A DNA stretch of 64,000 nucleotides from Allosphingosinicella vermicomposti. Lineage in GTDB: Bacteria > Pseudomonadota > Alphaproteobacteria > Sphingomonadales > Sphingomonadaceae. Within the stretch, counting starts at the first letter, position 1. The number at the start of each line of letters is the position of its first letter. A program made the position numbers and the translations under genes. The stretch lies in contig NZ_PXYJ01000002.1 in NCBI RefSeq assembly GCF_003012815.1, positions 372,001 to 436,000 of the forward strand. Reading direction: 5' to 3'. Positions 32,554 through 42,841 of the stretch are shown piece after piece. The notes under the pieces are model-generated. The model made no database searches. It was not told the DNA's origin and saw only the letters and a list, made by a program, of their open reading frames with translations.

Positions 32554-34865
32554 CGGATAAGCAGCTCCGCCACCGCGTCCACCACCGCATCGACATCGAG
32601 GCGGTAATAACGATAGAGGTCGCCCAGATTGCCGGTCTGGCCGAAACGATCGAGCCCAAGCGGGCTGACGCGATGGCCGTGGACGCCGCCGAGCCACGAA
32701 AGCGCGGCGGGTGCGCCGTCGAGCAGGGTCACAAGGCCCGCATTGCGCGACAAGGGCGCGAGCAATTTTTCGATGTGGCTTTGGCCTGCATCGCCGCCCG
32801 CCCAACGTCCGGCCATGCCCTGGCTCCAGCCGCGATGGAGGAGGTCGGGCGAGGTGACGGCAAGGAGGCCGAGGCCGGGGAGGTCGTCATTCAAGGCTTC
32901 CCATGCGACAAGGGCTTCAGGTGCGATGGCGCCGGAATAGATGATGGCGGCCTCGGCGCCCGGCGCGGGTTCGCGGAGCCAATAGGCGCCTGCGATGGCG
33001 TCGGTTTTCCACGCCTCGTCCGGGCGATCAATCTGCGCGATGCTGCGCGTGGTGAGACGGAGATAGATGCTTTCACCATCTTCGCGCTGCATCAGGCGGA
33101 AGCCTTCTTCCATGAACAAGGCGAGTTCGTCGACGAAGGCGGGTTCGTAATGACGCAGTCCCGGCTGGCCCATCGCGATGAGCGGCGGGTTGATCGACTG
33201 GTGCGCGCCGCCTTCCGGCCCGAGCGTCACGCCGGACGGGGTCGCGACGAGCATGAAGCGCGCATCCTGATAACAAGCGTAGTTGAGCGCATCGAGGCCG
33301 CGCGCGATGAAGGGATCGTAGACGGTGCCGATCGGGAAAAGCCGCTCGCCGAACAAATCGCCCGCGAGGCCCATGGCGGCGAGCATCAGGAAGAGGTTGT
33401 TTTCCGCAATACCGAGCTCGACATGCTGGCCCGCCTGGTGTCCGCTCCACTTTTGCGGGCTGGGGATTTTCGCCTTGGCGAAGACGTCGGGAAGCTCGCC
33501 GCGCCGGAACAGGCCGCGCTGGTTCACCCAGGCGCCGAGATTGGTGGAGACGGTGACGTCGGGCGATGTCGTCACGATCCGGTCGGCGAGCGCCCCGCCC
33601 GCGCGGGAGAGATCGAGCAAAATCTTGCCGAACGCGGCCTGCGTCGATTGCTCCTCGCCCGCAGGCGGCGCGATGGCCGGGACGTCGGCGACATTCCAGG
33701 GACGCGCACGCTTTTCGCGGGCGATGTGGGCGCGTTCGACCACAGTCTTCACAGCTTCCGCGCTGTTGCCGCCGAGGCCCGCATAAGGCGCCCATTCGTC
33801 GCCCTCTGCGATCCCCATACGGCTGCGGAGTTCGGCAATCTGGCCGGGGTTCATCAGGCCAGCATGATTGTCCTTGTGGCCCGCGAAGGGTAGGCCCTGC
33901 CCCTTCACCGTATAAGCGATGAAGAGGGTCGGCACATCGTCCTGCGCGCCGTCGAAGGCTTCGACGAGCGCCGCCATGTCGTGGCCGCCGAGGTTCGTCA
34001 GGAGGGAGTGGAGAGCATCGTCGTCGCGTGCGTCGAGGATCGGCTTCACGTCCGGCGCGTCGTTCAACAGCCGTTCGCGCCACGCCGCGCCCCCGAGATA
34101 GGAGAGCGCGGCATAATCGGCATTGGGCACGGCTTCGAGCCAGTCGCGGAGGGCCGCGCCGCCTGTCTCCTCAAACGCGGCTTCCAGCGCCTTGCCATAT
34201 TTCAGCGTGACGACGCGCCAGCCGCAGCTCGCGAAGATTTCCTCGAAGCGGCGGAACATGCGGTCGGCGGTCGTGGCGTCGAGCGACTGGCGGTTATAAT
34301 CGACGATCCACCAGCAATTGCGGATGTCGTGCTTATAGGCCTCGATCAGGCATTCGTAGATATTGCCTTCGTCGAGCTCCGCATCGCCCATCAGCGCGAC
34401 CATGCGGCCCGTCTCTTCCGGCGCCAGCATATTGTGGGCGACGAGATAATCCTGGATCAGCGAGGCAAAGGCGGTGATCGCGACGCCGAGGCCGACCGAA
34501 CCGGTGGAGAAATCGACCGGAATCTTGTCCTTGGTCCGGCTGGGATAGCTTTGCATCCCGCCAAAACCGCGGAAATTCTGAAGCTGCTCCAGGCTCTGTG
34601 AACCGAGCAGATAGTGGATGGCGTGGAGCACCGGCCCGGCATGGGGCTTCACCGCGACCTTGTCGTTGGGGCCCAGCGCATGGAAATAGAGCGCGGCCAT
34701 GATCGCGGTCATCGACGCGCAGCTTGCCTGATGGCCGCCCACCTTCAGCCCATCCACGCTCTCGCGGATGTGATTGGCGTTGTGGATTGTCCAGGAGGAC
34801 AGCCAACGCAGGCGATCGTCGAGGAGACGGAGGGCTTCAAGGTCGGGCGCGGTTTTCGTGAGCAT
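32550..34865 (-). CDS. Transketolase-like homodimeric 2-oxoacid dehydrogenase E1
   Basis: A 771-residue thiamine-diphosphate enzyme built like AceE/transketolase: N-terminal ThDP-binding domain with GDAELDEGNIYECL and WWIVDYNRQSLD (about 165-200), a central pyrimidine domain with GQHVELGIAENNLFLMLAAMG and a C-terminal domain. It is shorter than E. coli AceE (about 890). Databases often label this type simply 'transketolase'. The motif is GDA instead of the common GDG at the metal site. No E2/E3 follow it directly; the branched-chain complex genes lie 1.8 kb further on and already have their own E1. The real substrate is therefore uncertain. Single gene, convergent with the permease. Confidence 0.75.
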   Translation of the reverse strand: MLTKTAPDLEALRLLDDRLRWLSSWTIHNANHIRESVDGLKVGGHQASCASMTAIMAALYFHALGPNDKVAVKPHAGPVLHAIHYLLGSQSLEQLQNFRGFGGMQSYPSRTKDKIPVDFSTGSVGLGVAITAFASLIQDYLVAHNMLAPEETGRMVALMGDAELDEGNIYECLIEAYKHDIRNCWWIVDYNRQSLDATTADRMFRRFEEIFASCGWRVVTLKYGKALEAAFEETGGAALRDWLEAVPNADYAALSYLGGAAWRERLLNDAPDVKPILDARDDDALHSLLTNLGGHDMAALVEAFDGAQDDVPTLFIAYTVKGQGLPFAGHKDNHAGLMNPGQIAELRSRMGIAEGDEWAPYAGLGGNSAEAVKTVVERAHIAREKRARPWNVADVPAIAPPAGEEQSTQAAFGKILLDLSRAGGALADRIVTTSPDVTVSTNLGAWVNQRGLFRRGELPDVFAKAKIPSPQKWSGHQAGQHVELGIAENNLFLMLAAMGLAGDLFGERLFPIGTVYDPFIARGLDALNYACYQDARFMLVATPSGVTLGPEGGAHQSINPPLIAMGQPGLRHYEPAFVDELALFMEEGFRLMQREDGESIYLRLTTRSIAQIDRPDEAWKTDAIAGAYWLREPAPGAEAAIIYSGAIAPEALVAWEALNDDLPGLGLLAVTSPDLLHRGWSQGMAGRWAGGDAGQSHIEKLLAPLSRNAGLVTLLDGAPAALSWLGGVHGHRVSPLGLDRFGQTGNLGDLYRYYRLDVDAVVDAVAELLIR

Positions 34866-34911
34866 CAGGCGGCTTTAGCGTTATTTGCGCAGAAGGTGCA
34901 GAGGACAAAAC

Positions 34912-34989
34912 ACGTCATTCCAGCGAAAGCTGGAATCTCTTCTAGCCTTTTAAAGAGAAGTGAGATTCCGGCTTTCGCCGGAATGACGT
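34912..34989. repeat. CGTCATTCC-type palindromic repeat
   Basis: ACGTCATTCCAGCGAAAGC..GGAATCTC faces GAGATTCCGGCTTTCGCCG..GAATGACGT: two imperfect hairpins facing each other. A second copy is at 45103-45183. Confidence 0.85.
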
Positions 34990-35007
34990 GGAGAGCGGCG
35001 GGGCGCG

Positions 35008-35514
35008 GAAGCTGACAGTGTTGATGCTTTCGCACGACGAAACTGTCAGTTTTGACAGTTTTCGGTCGTGTCCAGCCGCTCCGCCGCCCGCTCGAGCGCG
35101 CTCAGAGTGCGGAACAGGGCGCGGTGATCGGACCTTTGGACGAAGCCGATCAGGCGCCCGCGATAATAGCGAGGAACGAGCATCACATCGTCCCGCATGC
35201 CCGGCAATGCGGCTTCCAGCGCGACGCCGATGCCACAGGCAAAATCCTGAGCGGCATCCCAGGCGGCGGCGAAACTTTCAGCGCCGGGCTTCCTGCGCAG
35301 CGCATAAGCGGTCTGGCGGCTCTTCCCCTCGCGACGGGCGGCGACGGACGGGCCGTCACCGCGTGCCAGAGAGATGATGAAGCGGCGCTGCGCGTCCGCC
35401 GTCCAGCCATCGTGGCGAGCGCGCGTGGAGACAGGCGTGAAGCGCAGGAAATCGGGAAGGTCGTCCATGGCGGTGAACCTAAGCCTATGACCATTCTGTA
35501 GGAAAATGGTTTTT
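35008..35514 (-). mobile_element. Single-gene element with termini shared with 19489-19641
   Basis: On the minus strand it starts with AAAACCATTTTCCTACAG (35513-35496), then a gene for a 140-residue HTH-like protein (35468-35046), and ends with a segment containing the perfect inverted repeat AAACTGTCA-AAAC-TGACAGTTT (35041-35062), GTGCGAA, CATCAA and GTCAGCTT. Both ends recur at 19489-19641 in the opposite strand orientation, where the gene is absent. Shared ends around different interiors suggest a mobilised unit. Exact borders and target duplications are not determined. Confidence 0.6.
35046..35468 (-). CDS. HTH-like protein inside a repeated element
   Basis: A 140-residue protein starting MDDLPDFLRFTPVSTRARHDGW. 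Residues about 22-60 (TADAQRRFIISLARGDG, SVAARREGKSRQTAYALRRK) look like a helix-turn-helix as in small terminase subunits and transposase-type HTHs: a charged helix, then AARxxGxSRQTAYxLR. The middle has GAESFAAAWDAAQDFA. The last codons (ENCQN) lie in the element's conserved terminal segment. The start at 35468 is preferred since the upstream extension translates the element's other conserved end. I recall proteins of this shape as frequent, multi-copy and unnamed in sphingomonads but cannot check this. Likely DNA binding; whether it moves the element or regulates through the repeats is open. Confidence 0.7.
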   Translation of the reverse strand: MDDLPDFLRFTPVSTRARHDGWTADAQRRFIISLARGDGPSVAARREGKSRQTAYALRRKPGAESFAAAWDAAQDFACGIGVALEAALPGMRDDVMLVPRYYRGRLIGFVQRSDHRALFRTLSALERAAERLDTTENCQN

Positions 35515-35681
35515 GCTCTCCCACCCGCTGGCACTGATGGCCGAAGGATGGTTATAGCCGAGCTTCGACAGGCTGGGCCCTACCGAGGTTGTTTATGGGT
35601 GGATGACGTGACGGTTGCAGCCGCGCGCGGTGGAGCTTTGGACATATCTGTGGGTTGATCCAATCGACAGGGAGTCAGGCC

Positions 35682-35984
35682 ATGGACGAAGCCGAAGCCG
35701 AGCTGGTGAAGGCCGAAGTGATCGCGCTTCAGGCCGTTTTGATGTCCGTGTTCCGTCGCATCGTCGTCGACCGCGCCGATCTCGCTCCTCTCTTCTGCCA
35801 GGCGTTCGACGAGGCCGAGACGATCATGGCGGGCGTCGCCGTTAAGCTCGGCCTTGATGCCCCTGTAGGGTCAATGGCCGGCGCGATGAAGATCGTGGAA
35901 GAGCTTCGCCGCGCCGTCATCCCTGACGAGAGCGCCTGCCGTCCTGTACCCACAGCGAAGCGCGATGAGATCGCGCCCGGCTGA
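35682..35984 (+). CDS. Hypothetical small helical protein
   Basis: A 100-residue acidic protein starting MDEAEAELVKAEVIALQAVLMSVFRRIV, after GGGAGTC. It is predicted almost fully helical, with a hydrophobic heptad-like first helix, one Cys in LAPLFCQAFDEAETI and a second Cys near the end. An in-frame start at 35655 exists, but the binding site favours 35682. Not recognised. It precedes the DUF1275 gene by about 45 bp on the same strand, so they may be co-transcribed. Confidence 0.6.
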   Translation: MDEAEAELVKAEVIALQAVLMSVFRRIVVDRADLAPLFCQAFDEAETIMAGVAVKLGLDAPVGSMAGAMKIVEELRRAVIPDESACRPVPTAKRDEIAPG

Positions 35985-36029
35985 GCGGCCGCTTTGATCT
36001 TCCCGCTCCTCTTCGGCTAGACGAGCAAT

Positions 36030-36683
36030 GTGGATCGATATGACAGAAACGCGCGGCTGCTGGCCATCTCGCTCTCAGCATTGGCCGGATATGTCGATGC
36101 CGTGGGCTTCATCGAATTGGACGGCTATTTCGTCTCGTTCATGAGTGGCAATTCCACCCGACTGGCCGTCGGAATTGCCGAACGAGCGAGCGAAGCGGCC
36201 TTGGCAGGCGCTCTCATTTTCACCTTCCTTCTCGGCGTGATCGGCGGATCGTTAGCGGGCCATCTGGCTGGCCCCCGACGTCGGCCCGTGGTGCTGATGT
36301 TGATCGCCGCCCTCCTTTCGACGGCCGGTGCGGCAGGCATGGCGGATTTGGCCGTCGTCGCAATTCCTGCAATGGCTTTCGCTATGGGCGCGGAAAATGC
36401 GACTTTCGCGCGGAACGGAGAAGTTACCGTCGGCCTGACCTACATGACGGGGGCATTGGTGAAGATCGGACAGCGCCTGACGGTCGCGCTGCTCGGCGGC
36501 CCGCGCTTTTCCTGGCTGTCTTACGCATTTCTTTGGACTGGATTGATCTGTGGCGCGGTTTTGGGGAGCATCGCCTACGGCCGCTTTGGCCTTGGGGCGT
36601 TATGGGCGCCCGCATTGCTAGCCCTTTTCCTAGCGTTTTTTACGCGAAACGAGCCCGGCGACGAGGGATCAGGCTGCGCCTGA
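36030..36683 (+). CDS. DUF1275 (YoaK) family membrane protein
   Basis: A 217-residue inner-membrane protein with about six helices. It has the family signature AGYVDAVGFIELDGYFVSFMSGNSTRLAVG near residues 18-46 (shown here in parts: GYVDAVGF and FVSFMSGNST) and TYMTGALVKIGQ near 138-149. The start is GTG at 36030; the overlapping ATG at 36028 is out of frame. The role of the family is not established; transport is often assumed from topology. It is convergent with the E2 gene, 14 bp apart. Confidence 0.88.
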   Translation: MDRYDRNARLLAISLSALAGYVDAVGFIELDGYFVSFMSGNSTRLAVGIAERASEAALAGALIFTFLLGVIGGSLAGHLAGPRRRPVVLMLIAALLSTAGAAGMADLAVVAIPAMAFAMGAENATFARNGEVTVGLTYMTGALVKIGQRLTVALLGGPRFSWLSYAFLWTGLICGAVLGSIAYGRFGLGALWAPALLALFLAFFTRNEPGDEGSGCA

Positions 36684-36697
36684 TCCCATCGGAACGA

Positions 36698-38005
36698 TCA
36701 CCGCATCGAGAGCAGTTTCAGCGGGTTTTCGATCAGCTTCTTCAGATCCTGCATGAAACTCGCGGCGTCCCAGCCATCCACCACGCGATGGTCGCAAGAG
36801 ATGGAGAGGTTCATCCGCTTGCGGATTTCGAGTTCGCCGTCGATGACGACCGGCTTTTCCTCCACCTTGTTGACCGCGATGATCGCGACTTCCGGGCGGT
36901 TGATGACCGGGGTCGAGACGACGCCGCCCATGGGCCCCAAGCTCGAAATGGTAATGGTCGAGCCGCTGAGTTCCTCGCGCGTCGCCTTGCCGGTGCGGGC
37001 GACGTCGGCAAGGCGCTTGATTTCGGCGGCCAAGGCCCAGATGTCGCGGCTTTCAGCGTTGCGGATCACCGCGACGGAGAGGCCGTTATCGGTCTGGGTC
37101 GCCATGCCCATATGGACCGCGCCCGAACGGGTGATGACATTGGCTTCGTCATCATAACGGGCGTTGATCTGCGGATAATCGGCCAGCGTCCGGCTCATCG
37201 CCGTGATGAGGAAGGGGAGCAGAGTGAGCTTCGGGTTGCTGCCTCTGTCCGCATTTATCATCGCCCGTGTCTGTTCGAGCGCGGTGACGTCATATTCCTC
37301 GACATAGGTGAAATGCGGGATGCGGCGCTTTGCTTCCTGCATATTCTCCGCAATCTTGCGACGCAGGCCGACGACCTTGACCTGTTCGTCAGCGCGCGGG
37401 GCGTAGCCACGCGCGGAGACCGAACCGCCATTGTAGAGGAGATAGGCGTCGAGATCGGCGTGGCGAACGCGGTCCGATGCGGTGCGGACCTGGGCGAGGT
37501 CGATACCGAGATCGCGGGCGCGCTGGCGGACTGCGGGCGAGGCGAGGACGTGCGCCTTCTTCTCTTCCGCACCACCCTCGTTCGTGCCGAGCGCAGTCGA
37601 GGCGCGCTGTTCGGTGTCTGTGACACGCCCCTCGACTTCGCTCGGGACGAACGTCTCTTGGGTGGAGGGGATTGCTTCCTCGATCTCGGGTGTGGGTTCA
37701 ATCAGCCCATCGCCGAGCGCCACGGTATCGTGCCGCTCTTCCTCGGCCGGAGCGGCGACTTCGCCCTCCGTTTCGAACACGACGAGGACGGAGCCGATGG
37801 CGATCTGGTCGCCCACTTCGCCCGCGAGCGAGACGACCTTGCCGGACACCGGGGCTTCCATTTCCACGGTCGCCTTATCGGTCATCATGTCGGCGATCTG
37901 CTGGTCTTCCTTGACCATATCGCCGACCTTGATGTGCCATGCGACGATTTCGGCCTCCGCGATGCCTTCGCCGATGTCGGGCAGCTTGAATTCGAAGCGC
38001 GCCAT
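36698..38005 (-). CDS. bkdC: Branched-chain 2-oxoacid dehydrogenase E2 (dihydrolipoyl acyltransferase)
   Basis: A 435-residue E2 core. Lipoyl domain at 1-77 with the lipoylated lysine in TDKATVEME (K44); peripheral-subunit-binding domain at about 150-185 (LASPAVRQRARDLGIDLAQV); catalytic domain to the end with SCDHRVVDG, whose His and Asp are the acyltransfer residues. The linker between lipoyl and binding domains carries about 27 residues (FVPSEVEGRV...ASTALGTNE) coded by a palindromic repeat of the intergenic CGTTCGTGC type (37577-37653). ATG 38005 is 5 bp after the E1beta stop. Last gene of an E1alpha-E1beta-E2 operon; no E3 (lpdA) follows in the window. Confidence 0.93.
   Translation of the reverse strand: MARFEFKLPDIGEGIAEAEIVAWHIKVGDMVKEDQQIADMMTDKATVEMEAPVSGKVVSLAGEVGDQIAIGSVLVVFETEGEVAAPAEEERHDTVALGDGLIEPTPEIEEAIPSTQETFVPSEVEGRVTDTEQRASTALGTNEGGAEEKKAHVLASPAVRQRARDLGIDLAQVRTASDRVRHADLDAYLLYNGGSVSARGYAPRADEQVKVVGLRRKIAENMQEAKRRIPHFTYVEEYDVTALEQTRAMINADRGSNPKLTLLPFLITAMSRTLADYPQINARYDDEANVITRSGAVHMGMATQTDNGLSVAVIRNAESRDIWALAAEIKRLADVARTGKATREELSGSTITISSLGPMGGVVSTPVINRPEVAIIAVNKVEEKPVVIDGELEIRKRMNLSISCDHRVVDGWDAASFMQDLKKLIENPLKLLSMR
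37577..37653. repeat. CGTTCGTGC-type palindrome inserted in frame in bkdC
   Basis: CGTTCGT (37579-37585) pairs with ACGAACG (37647-37653), and GAGCGCAGTCGAGG (37589-37602) pairs with CCTCGACTTCGCTC (37630-37643) with one mismatch. The same sequence type is intergenic at 40955-41069 and 61215-61346. Confidence 0.85.
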
Positions 38006-38010
38006 GAGGG

Positions 38011-40295
<2,285 letters not shown>

Positions 40296-40438
40296 CTATC
40301 CCTTTCGCGGCCGGCTTCAAGCGGCCGTTGATGGGGCCTCCTAGCAGATTTTTTGGCCGATGCATCCCTTGTGCGCGGCCATTGCCAAAGCCGCGCTTTT
40401 CCGCGACGAAACGGCAAAGAAGAGAAGGGCTTCCAGCC

Positions 40439-40924
40439 ATGATCCTGTCACGTCTGATTGGCGCATTCGCATTGGTGATTCTCGGCGGCTGCGCGAGCGT
40501 TCCGCCGCAACCGGCACCCGCTTTCTACGTCGTGCGCCATCTCCATACGCCCGAAGGCTCGACCGATCCCGATCTGACGGAAGAAGGCCAGCGGCACGCG
40601 CGGCTGCTCGCCGACCGGTTCGACAAGGGGGGTATTGCCGTCATCTACGTCAATTCCACAAAGCGGACGCAGCAGACGGCGGCGCCGCTTGCCGCGAAGC
40701 TCGGCCTGACGCCCAAGATGTACGATCCCAAGGACACGGCGGGGCTGGTGGCGATGATGAAGGCGGAGGCTGGGCCGGTGTTGGTCGTGGGGCACAGCAA
40801 TACCGTGCCGGATATCGTGGCGGGGCTGGGTGGGGAGCGGCCCGCTCCCCTCTCCCACCCCGACTTTGGAGACATTTGGAAGGTCGAGCGCGACGGCACG
40901 ACCGCTCGGGATAGGATCCGCTGA
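40439..40924 (+). CDS. Histidine-phosphatase-superfamily lipoprotein
   Basis: A 161-residue protein. Residues 1-19 are a lipoprotein signal with lipobox LGGC (C19), so the domain is membrane-anchored in the periplasm. The phosphoglycerate-mutase-like fold has the phosphohistidine in VVRHLHT and the second catalytic His in VVGHSNTVPDI. ATG 40439 is chosen over upstream 40286 because it gives the signal sequence. A periplasmic acid phosphatase or a phosphohistidine hydrolase is possible. Divergent from bkdA. Confidence 0.85.
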   Translation: MILSRLIGAFALVILGGCASVPPQPAPAFYVVRHLHTPEGSTDPDLTEEGQRHARLLADRFDKGGIAVIYVNSTKRTQQTAAPLAAKLGLTPKMYDPKDTAGLVAMMKAEAGPVLVVGHSNTVPDIVAGLGGERPAPLSHPDFGDIWKVERDGTTARDRIR

Positions 40925-40954
40925 TCACTTTTCTTGTATCCCGCCCCATCTTTT

Positions 40955-41069
40955 CCGTTCGCCCTGAGTAGCCGGTGAGCTTGTCGAACCGGCGTATCGA
41001 AGGATTTCCAAGCGGAGTGCTTCGATACAGGTCTTCGACTTCGCTCAGCCCCTACTCAGCACGAACGGA
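40955..41069. repeat. CGTTCGTGC-type palindromic repeat
   Basis: TCCGTTCG..CCTGAGTAG (40954-40970) faces CTACTCAG..GAACGGA (41052-41069), with an inner TATCGAAG/CTTCGATA pair. It fills the gap between the convergent phosphatase and PspB-like genes. Confidence 0.8.
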
Positions 41070-41097
41070 TAAGAGGGTGTAACGAAAGTGGGCGTGT

Positions 41098-41331
41098 TCA
41101 AAGGTCCACGACTTCCGCGATGGTTTCGAGCTTGCGGATGCGTTCCTTAAGGTCCGCCATCTCGATCCGCTCGAAGGCCGTCTGGCCGTGCCCGTCGGGA
41201 CGGTGGCCGGCCAGCTCCAGCCGCTTGAGGTCGAGCCAGCCCTGCCAGCCCTTGAGGCCAGCGAAGGCGGCGATGCCGAGGCCGGAGAGGCTGGCGGTCG
41301 CGACGGTGATGAGGGTGAAGGGATCGCTCAT
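41098..41331 (-). CDS. PspB-like small membrane protein
   Basis: A 77-residue protein with one N-terminal membrane helix (about 5-28, with AGLKGWQGW following) and a C-terminal charged helix, ERIEMADLKERIRKLETIAEVVDL, very like the coiled C-terminal helix of PspB (R-I-x-x-L-E-x-I-L). It follows the PspC-domain gene by 30 bp in the same operon. PspB would sit in the inner membrane and signal envelope stress with PspC. Homology is by layout and helix pattern; a generic small membrane protein is the alternative. Confidence 0.6.
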   Translation of the reverse strand: MSDPFTLITVATASLSGLGIAAFAGLKGWQGWLDLKRLELAGHRPDGHGQTAFERIEMADLKERIRKLETIAEVVDL

Positions 41332-41361
41332 TGTCTTTCTCCCCTATTGATCCTTAAGCCT

Positions 41362-41730
41362 TCAGCGTAGTTCTTCGATTTCGCGCGCGAGGCTGCTGTT
41401 GGTGTTGGTGACATAATGTTCGACGCTGGCGAGGCGGCGGTCGATGTCGCGCATGTCGGTCTGCACGTCGCGGACCGAGGTGCGGGCGACGGGCCGTTCG
41501 AGGTCGAAGCGGGGATCGCGCTGCCAATCGGCCCGGGCGGCCTTGGGCGCCAGCCAGCCAGTCAGCACATAAGCGATCAACGTCCACGGAAAGCCGCCGA
41601 GCAAGGTGGCGACGACGACGCCGACACGGACGAGCGTCGCATCCCAGCCCATCGTGCGGGCGATGCCGGAGCAGACGCCCATCCATTTACCATTGGCTTT
41701 ATCGAGTGCGAATTTGGGGCGGGTAGTCAT
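41362..41730 (-). CDS. pspC: PspC domain protein
   Basis: A 122-residue inner-membrane protein. The PspC domain at 1-60 has FALDKANGKWMGVCSGIARTMGWDATLVRV and a hydrophobic helix LLGGFPWTLIAYVLTGWL; after it a soluble part has a predicted coiled coil (about 85-122: VRDVQTDMRDIDRRLASVEHYV). The Shine-Dalgarno AAGGGAGA is better placed for the ATG at 41730 than for the one at 41736. In the enterobacterial system PspC with PspB activates the response to loss of proton-motive force. Confidence 0.88.
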   Translation of the reverse strand: MTTRPKFALDKANGKWMGVCSGIARTMGWDATLVRVGVVVATLLGGFPWTLIAYVLTGWLAPKAARADWQRDPRFDLERPVARTSVRDVQTDMRDIDRRLASVEHYVTNTNSSLAREIEELR

Positions 41731-41753
41731 TATCATTCTCCCTTGATCCTGTT

Positions 41754-42428
41754 TCAGGCCGCTTCCCCGGCGGCGATATGGCGCGCTTTCAGCGCCTCAA
41801 GTTCGGCTTCGATCTTTTCTTCGTTGCGAAGCTCGGCGATTTCTTCGTCCAGAGTTTTAGGCGCGGCGAGGGCGAGCGCCTCGACATGACCCTCGGCGAG
41901 GTCGACGCGGCGTTCGAGCAGGCTGAACTGGCTGAAGGCTTCTTCCGTCTTCGCGCCGGAATAGAGCTCGCGGAGGCGGGCGCGGTTGTGGGCGCTTTCC
42001 ATCCGGCTTTGGATCGCATTCTGGCGAGTGCGGGCTTCGCGCAGCTTGGTCTGTAGCTTGGCGATATCCGCTTCCGATGCCTTCAGCGCGTCTTCGAGAA
42101 CGTGAATTTCAGCCTCCAGGCCTTCGGCCATGCCCGCAGCCTTCTGCTTTTCGACGAGCGCGGCCTTGGCAAGATCCTCGCGATCCTTGGAAAGGGCTAG
42201 CTCGGCCTTCTCGACCCATCCGTCCTGGATCCGGTCGAGCTTGGCGATCTGGCGGCGCAGTTCCTTCTGGTCGGCGATCGAGCGCGCCGCGGACGCGCGC
42301 ACTTCGACCAAAGTTTCTTCCATTTCGAGAATGATCATCCGGATCATCTTGGCGGGGTCTTCGGCCCGATCGAGCAGATCCGTCACATTGGCGGCGACGA
42401 TGTCGCGTGTTCTGGTGAAGATGCCCAT
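41754..42428 (-). CDS. pspA: Phage-shock protein A
   Basis: A 224-residue peripheral membrane protein of the PspA/IM30/ESCRT-III family, almost fully helical coiled coil (about 25-190), starting MGIFTRTRDIVAANVTDLLDRAEDP with the amphipathic N-terminal membrane-binding helix. Normal family length (about 222). An apparent N-terminal extension to 42590 lacks a start signal and is not used. It binds stressed inner membranes and in E. coli also inhibits PspF. It is the second gene of a leftward operon: small exported peptide, pspA, pspC, PspB-like. Confidence 0.95.
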   Translation of the reverse strand: MGIFTRTRDIVAANVTDLLDRAEDPAKMIRMIILEMEETLVEVRASAARSIADQKELRRQIAKLDRIQDGWVEKAELALSKDREDLAKAALVEKQKAAGMAEGLEAEIHVLEDALKASEADIAKLQTKLREARTRQNAIQSRMESAHNRARLRELYSGAKTEEAFSQFSLLERRVDLAEGHVEALALAAPKTLDEEIAELRNEEKIEAELEALKARHIAAGEAA

Positions 42429-42528
42429 CAGTGAAAACTCCTTGAAAAATCCAGATTCCGCCAGCCGGGGGCTCTGACCCTGCGGGATGAAGAACGGGAT
42501 CAGATCCGCCCGGCCGACCGTGATCACG

Positions 42529-42696
42529 TCAGGCATTGACGTGACCCGTATTCTGAGCGGCGGCGGCGTAGGTGACCGGCGCGGTTTCAACCGCGCGGGC
42601 CGGGCCGATCGCGGCGCCGACGAAAGTGGTGGTGAGGACGAACGTGCCTAAAATCGCGGTGGCGGTCCGTTGGAAATCACTTTTGAAGTTGATCAT
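42529..42696 (-). CDS. 55-residue exported peptide, first gene of the psp operon
   Basis: A short gene starting ATG 42696 (GGGAGCC upstream), product MINFKSDFQRTATAILGTFV... with a signal-peptide-like hydrophobic run (13-30: TAILGTFVLTTTFVGAAIG) and a cleavage-like PARA followed by VETAPVTYAAAAQ. The mature peptide would be about 20 residues. It lies directly downstream of the candidate sigma-54 promoter and 100 bp before pspA. The arrangement suggests it is part of the envelope-stress response; I recall similar peptides before pspA in other sphingomonads. Function unknown. Confidence 0.75.
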   Translation of the reverse strand: MINFKSDFQRTATAILGTFVLTTTFVGAAIGPARAVETAPVTYAAAAQNTGHVNA

Positions 42697-42752
42697 CGTC
42701 TTGGCTCCCTAACCCTGTCTGATCCGCCAGTCCGGCGGCTTGCCAACAGCAT

Positions 42753-42768
42753 TTCAAGAGCCGTGCCA
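42753..42768 (-). promoter_or_regulatory. Candidate sigma-54 promoter of the psp operon
   Basis: On the minus strand TGGCACG-N4-TTGAA: an exact -24 element (TGGCACG) with correct spacing to a -12 element that differs from TTGCA/T at one base. It lies about 57 bp upstream of the first gene. E. coli psp is also sigma-54 dependent. Confidence 0.65.
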
Positions 42769-42841
42769 AATGCGGAAAGCGGCGGAAAAGCTGGTGAAAT
42801 GGGGGTTCGACTTGAACTATTGAATATTCATCCGCCATTCA

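Noticed and set aside
32673-33893. 406-codon plus-strand frame opposite the E1-like gene
   Set aside because: Antisense shadow of a well-conserved ThDP enzyme; the peptide is rich in R, G, A and E with no recognisable domain.
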